A stretch of 6,366 bases of DNA from Patulibacter sp. (GTDB taxonomy: Bacteria > Actinomycetota > Thermoleophilia > Solirubrobacterales > Solirubrobacteraceae): contig JALRCL010000996.1 of assembly GCA_023268575.1 (NCBI GenBank), positions 1-6,366 on the forward strand. The letters are read 5' to 3'. Every line of letters starts with the position of its first letter. Position 1 is the first letter of the stretch. The position numbers were made by a program, and so were the translations under genes. Below are positions 4,494 to 6,366 of the stretch, in pieces. The notes below the pieces were generated by a model. That model ran no database searches. It was not told the DNA's origin and saw only the letters and a list, made by a program, of their open reading frames with translations.

Positions 4494-6020
4494 ATGTCCT
4501 GCCTCTCTCGTACTCGCGACGGTTCCCGTCTCCTGCTGCTCGCGGTGTTCATCGCGCTCGTCGCGGTGGGCGTCGCTGCCGGCGGACCGGCCTCGGCGTC
4601 CGCGGCACCGGTCACCGCGCCGGCGTGCGTCGACGACAGCGGCCTGCCGGTGCCGGCCGGGGCGCTCACGCTCAGCGACGCGCAGCAGGAGCAGCTGCGC
4701 GCCGGCGCCGCGATCCCGCTCTACGACACCTACGGCGTCGGCCGCAAGGCGGTGCCGTTCTGCACGGTCCGGCTGGTCGACGGCGCCTTGCGCTCGGCGT
4801 GGTCCTACTGCACCGACAGCGAGCTCGGTGCGTGCTTCGAGGGTGGGGTGCTCGCGCGCCAGCCGAGCAATCGGCAGTTCGCCGACGACCCGCTCGGCGC
4901 GGACAAGGCGCGCGTGATCGCGCAGCTCGTGCAGCATCCCTACGTCATCCGCGACGCACGGGCGCTCGGCGTCGACGATCTCGACGACGGAGCCTCGTCC
5001 GGCGAACGAACGGCGCCACAGCGCCGGGCGACCCAGATGCTCGTCTGGTGCGTCAGCGACGCGCCGCCCGGCCAGCGCACGGTCGACTCCCCCGGATGCC
5101 GCGCGAACTTCGGCGACGATGACTTCGCCGCCGTCCTGGACCAGGCGCCCCCCACGCCGCTGCTCGCGGTCGAGCGGGAGGGCGCGGAGGACGTCGCGTC
5201 GGGGAGCGTCGTGCGCTTCCGGGTGACGACGACGATCGTCGACCAGCCGATCGCGCTGCAGGTCACCGGCGGCACGCCGTCGGTGTGCGAGGGCGACGCG
5301 GAGATCCGCGGCGGCACGCTCGTCGTCGGGAGCGGTGCTGCACCGGGCAGCGTCGTGCTGTGCGTGCCGGCGGGCGCGTCGACGACCGAGGTCGCGTTGA
5401 GCGCGACGGCCCCGGACCACGAGCGGATCGCCTGGTACTGGAACGGACGCGCCGACTGTCAGGTGTTCGCCGAGTTCGAGACGGCCCGAGGCGTACCGCT
5501 GGCGACGCGCGCGTCCGCACGGACCCAGCTGCCGCCGCAGCCGCCCGTGAACCCGCCGACGGAGCCGCCCACGGAGCCGCCGACGGTGACGCCGCCGGCC
5601 GTGGCCGGCGCCACCGCGGAGAGGATCGATCGCCTGGGGCTGTCGAAGACGCCCATCGGTCGGACGAGCCGTCTGCGAGCCGGCAGCGTCGTGCGCTGGC
5701 GGCTGCGCGTGACGAACCCGTCCCGAAAGCTGACCGTGCGCGACGTGCGGGTTTGCGACACCCTGCCGGCCGGCGCCCGGTTCGTCCGGGCCTCGCCGAA
5801 GGCGCGCCTGAGCGACGGTCGCCGCTGCTGGACGATCCGCACGCTCGCTCCGCGAGCCACCCGGACGTTCACGATCACCGCGCGGATCCTCCGCGGCAGT
5901 CCCGCGCGCCTGACGAACCGCGCGTCCGCGGTCAGCATCGACGCGCGGCGGACCGCCTTCGCGTCGAGCACGCTGCGGGTGCGGGTCTCGAAGCCCCGAC
6001 CGGGAGGCGTGACGGGCTGA
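4494..6020 (+). CDS. Secreted thioester-domain (TED/TQXA) surface protein with C-terminal DUF11 domain
   Basis: A 508-residue exported protein. A Sec signal peptide (basic MSCLSRTRDGSR, hydrophobic 13-30) has a likely cleavage after ASA at 37. The thioester domain (about 45-205) shows the paired hallmarks: Cys106 in SYCTDS and Gln181 in ATQMLVW, a variant of the TQxA(I/V)W motif. In this family Cys and Gln side chains form an internal thioester that can bond covalently to amines on a target surface. Residues 220-340 look beta-rich with Cys265, Cys290 and Cys322. A Pro linker with PPTE repeats (347-368) leads to a DUF11-like domain (380-500; VRWRLRVTNPS...VRDVRVCDTLPAGARFV...GRRCWTI..LAPRATRTFTITARI). 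The protein ends in SKPRPGGVTG: no LPxTG, no membrane helix, so anchoring is unexplained. The likely role is adhesion or a cell-surface layer (inference). AGGAGG lies 5 nt before the ATG. Confidence 0.85.
   Translation: MSCLSRTRDGSRLLLLAVFIALVAVGVAAGGPASASAAPVTAPACVDDSGLPVPAGALTLSDAQQEQLRAGAAIPLYDTYGVGRKAVPFCTVRLVDGALRSAWSYCTDSELGACFEGGVLARQPSNRQFADDPLGADKARVIAQLVQHPYVIRDARALGVDDLDDGASSGERTAPQRRATQMLVWCVSDAPPGQRTVDSPGCRANFGDDDFAAVLDQAPPTPLLAVEREGAEDVASGSVVRFRVTTTIVDQPIALQVTGGTPSVCEGDAEIRGGTLVVGSGAAPGSVVLCVPAGASTTEVALSATAPDHERIAWYWNGRADCQVFAEFETARGVPLATRASARTQLPPQPPVNPPTEPPTEPPTVTPPAVAGATAERIDRLGLSKTPIGRTSRLRAGSVVRWRLRVTNPSRKLTVRDVRVCDTLPAGARFVRASPKARLSDGRRCWTIRTLAPRATRTFTITARILRGSPARLTNRASAVSIDARRTAFASSTLRVRVSKPRPGGVTG
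5553..5588 (+). repeat. Three 12-bp tandem repeats encoding PPTE/PPTE/PPTV linker
   Basis: Three in-frame copies of CCGCC(G/C)ACGG(A/T)G encode PPTE, PPTE and PPTV, a rigid proline linker between the beta-rich middle and the DUF11 domain. Near-identical units suggest that copy number can change by slippage, altering spacer length without shifting the frame. Confidence 0.8.
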
Positions 6021-6033
6021 CCGGCCCCACGAT

Positions 6034-6068
6034 CCGGCGTGCTCCCGCCTCCGGCCGGAGCACGCCGG
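6034..6068 (+). terminator. Strong hairpin terminator after the thioester-protein gene
   Basis: CCGGCGTGCTCC (6034-6045) and GGAGCACGCCGG (6057-6068) form a perfect 12-bp stem starting 14 nt after the stop codon. Inside the 11-nt loop GCC/GGC can add 3 bp past a C-C mismatch. No T run follows, as is common for actinobacterial terminators. Confidence 0.75.
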
Positions 6069-6094
6069 CGCGGCGCCTGGATCGGGCGTCGAGG

Positions 6095-6120
6095 GGAGCG
6101 CCCGCGACGCCGGGCGCTTC
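6095..6120. terminator. Second GC-rich hairpin, possible tandem or bidirectional terminator
   Basis: AGCGCCCG (6097-6104) pairs perfectly with CGGGCGCT (6111-6118) around a 6-nt loop, and a G-U and a G-C pair extend it to 10 bp. It lies 26 nt beyond the first hairpin and could also stop minus-strand transcription leaving the tRNA gene. Confidence 0.45.
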
Positions 6121-6200
6121 GTCGCGCTCGGGCTTCCTGGCGAGCTAGCCGGGAGCGTGCGCGACCATCGATGTCACGGCGGTGGGCCTCCTCGCGCGCC

Positions 6201-6234
6201 GAGCACCGGCGAACACGAGGCCGGCGCCCTGCTC
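6201..6234 (-). terminator. Imperfect hairpin downstream of tRNA-Ala
   Basis: GAGCA (6201-6205) pairs with TGCTC (6230-6234), and GGCG (6208-6211) with CGCC (6225-6228), with a small internal loop. On the minus strand it begins 33 nt past the tRNA 3' end, so it may end or help process the tRNA transcript. It has no T run and is weak evidence alone. Confidence 0.25.
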
Positions 6235-6267
6235 CGAGGGACGTCGGTTCGAGTTGCCCGTCGATGA

Positions 6268-6340
6268 TGGAGCCTAGGGGGATCGAACCCCTGACCTCCT
6301 GCTTGCAAAGCAGGCGCTCTCCCAGCTGAGCTAAGGCCCC
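6268..6340 (-). tRNA. tRNA-Ala (anticodon UGC)
   Basis: The 73-nt minus-strand sequence folds as a full cloverleaf. The acceptor stem pairs GGGGCCT with AGGCTCC (7 bp with one G-U), the D-arm region reads TAGCTCAGCTGGGAGAGC, the anticodon stem-loop is CTGCTTTGCAAGCAG with anticodon TGC at 6305-6307, and the T-arm is AGGGGTTCGATCCCCCT. The discriminator is A, and the 3' CCA is not encoded (TCA follows). It reads the GCN Ala codons. The gene is transcribed toward the thioester-protein gene. Confidence 0.97.
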
Positions 6341-6349
6341 GCGCCCGGA

Positions 6350-6355
6350 ACCGTA
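6350..6355 (-). promoter_or_regulatory. -10-like hexamer TACGGT upstream of tRNA-Ala
   Basis: On the minus strand TACGGT (TANNNT form) ends 9 nt before the mature tRNA 5' end. Transcription would then begin only a few nt before the tRNA, giving a very short 5' leader. The -35 would lie beyond the right edge. Confidence 0.45.
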
Positions 6356-6366
6356 GCGCGGGTGCG

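Noticed and set aside
4617..4628. Possible lipobox at Cys45 (TAPAC)
   Set aside because: Position -3 is not Leu/Val/Ile, Pro is at -2, and a good ASA signal-peptidase I site precedes it; Cys45 also lies beyond the usual lipobox position.
3300..5420. 706-codon minus-strand open frame
   Set aside because: Arg/Ala/Gly-rich shadow running antisense to the secreted protein and across the gap and receiver gene in another frame; long open frames are expected at this GC content.
6246..6254. T-loop-like GGTTCGAGT, possible tRNA fragment or att site
   Set aside because: No flanking 5-bp stem, no cloverleaf and no second copy in the window.
6264..6329. Plus-strand peptide MMEPRGIEPLTSCLQSRRSPS at the end of an open frame from 6039
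   Set aside because: It is the antisense translation of tRNA-Ala, a well-known spurious peptide in annotated genomes; the rest of the frame is Arg-rich and without a domain.
1..6366. CRISPR array, insertion sequence or transposase
   Set aside because: No regularly spaced repeats, no transposase motifs and no terminal inverted repeats with target duplications were seen.

Overview
The DNA is very GC-rich, with almost every third codon position G or C and TA dinucleotides rare. It carries several two-component genes, putative leaderless starts and a secreted thioester-domain protein. Together these point to a high-GC actinobacterium (Actinomycetota). A Thermoleophilia-type lineage such as Solirubrobacterales would fit, but I cannot fix the taxon from sequence alone.

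Layout: (1) 1-819 (+) is the 3' part of a polysaccharide co-polymerase/tyrosine autokinase gene, cut by the left edge. (2) 836-1564 (-) is a small NarL-type histidine kinase, convergent with the autokinase. It is divergent from (3) 1657-2301 (+), a NarL/FixJ response regulator. The 92-bp gap between them has -10-like hexamers placed so that both mRNAs could be leaderless. (4) 2359-3979 (-) is a second two-component unit in the order regulator then kinase, overlapping by 23 bp. The regulator (3554-3979) is a stand-alone receiver with no output domain. The kinase (2359-3576) has six membrane segments and an intact phospho-acceptor histidine, but its ATP-binding domain has lost key residues. (5) 3980-4493 is a 514-bp G-rich gap without a gene. 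It holds a strong G-quadruplex motif, a cluster of CGTGA motifs with competing hairpins, and a structured leader in front of (6) 4494-6020 (+), a secreted 508-residue protein. That protein has a signal peptide, a thioester domain (Cys106/Gln181), a beta-rich middle, a PPTE linker and a DUF11 domain, but no visible wall anchor. (7) 6021-6267 holds terminator-like hairpins. (8) 6268-6340 (-) is tRNA-Ala(UGC).

Possible joint logic (inference): the theme is the cell surface, with exopolysaccharide control at one end and a covalently reactive surface protein at the other. Between them sit two kinases with complementary defects. The first has full catalytic motifs but no visible sensor; the second has a large membrane sensor and the His but probably cannot bind ATP. 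Likewise one regulator binds DNA and the other has no output. The four genes may form one split signalling circuit, and this is the most interesting hypothesis in the window.
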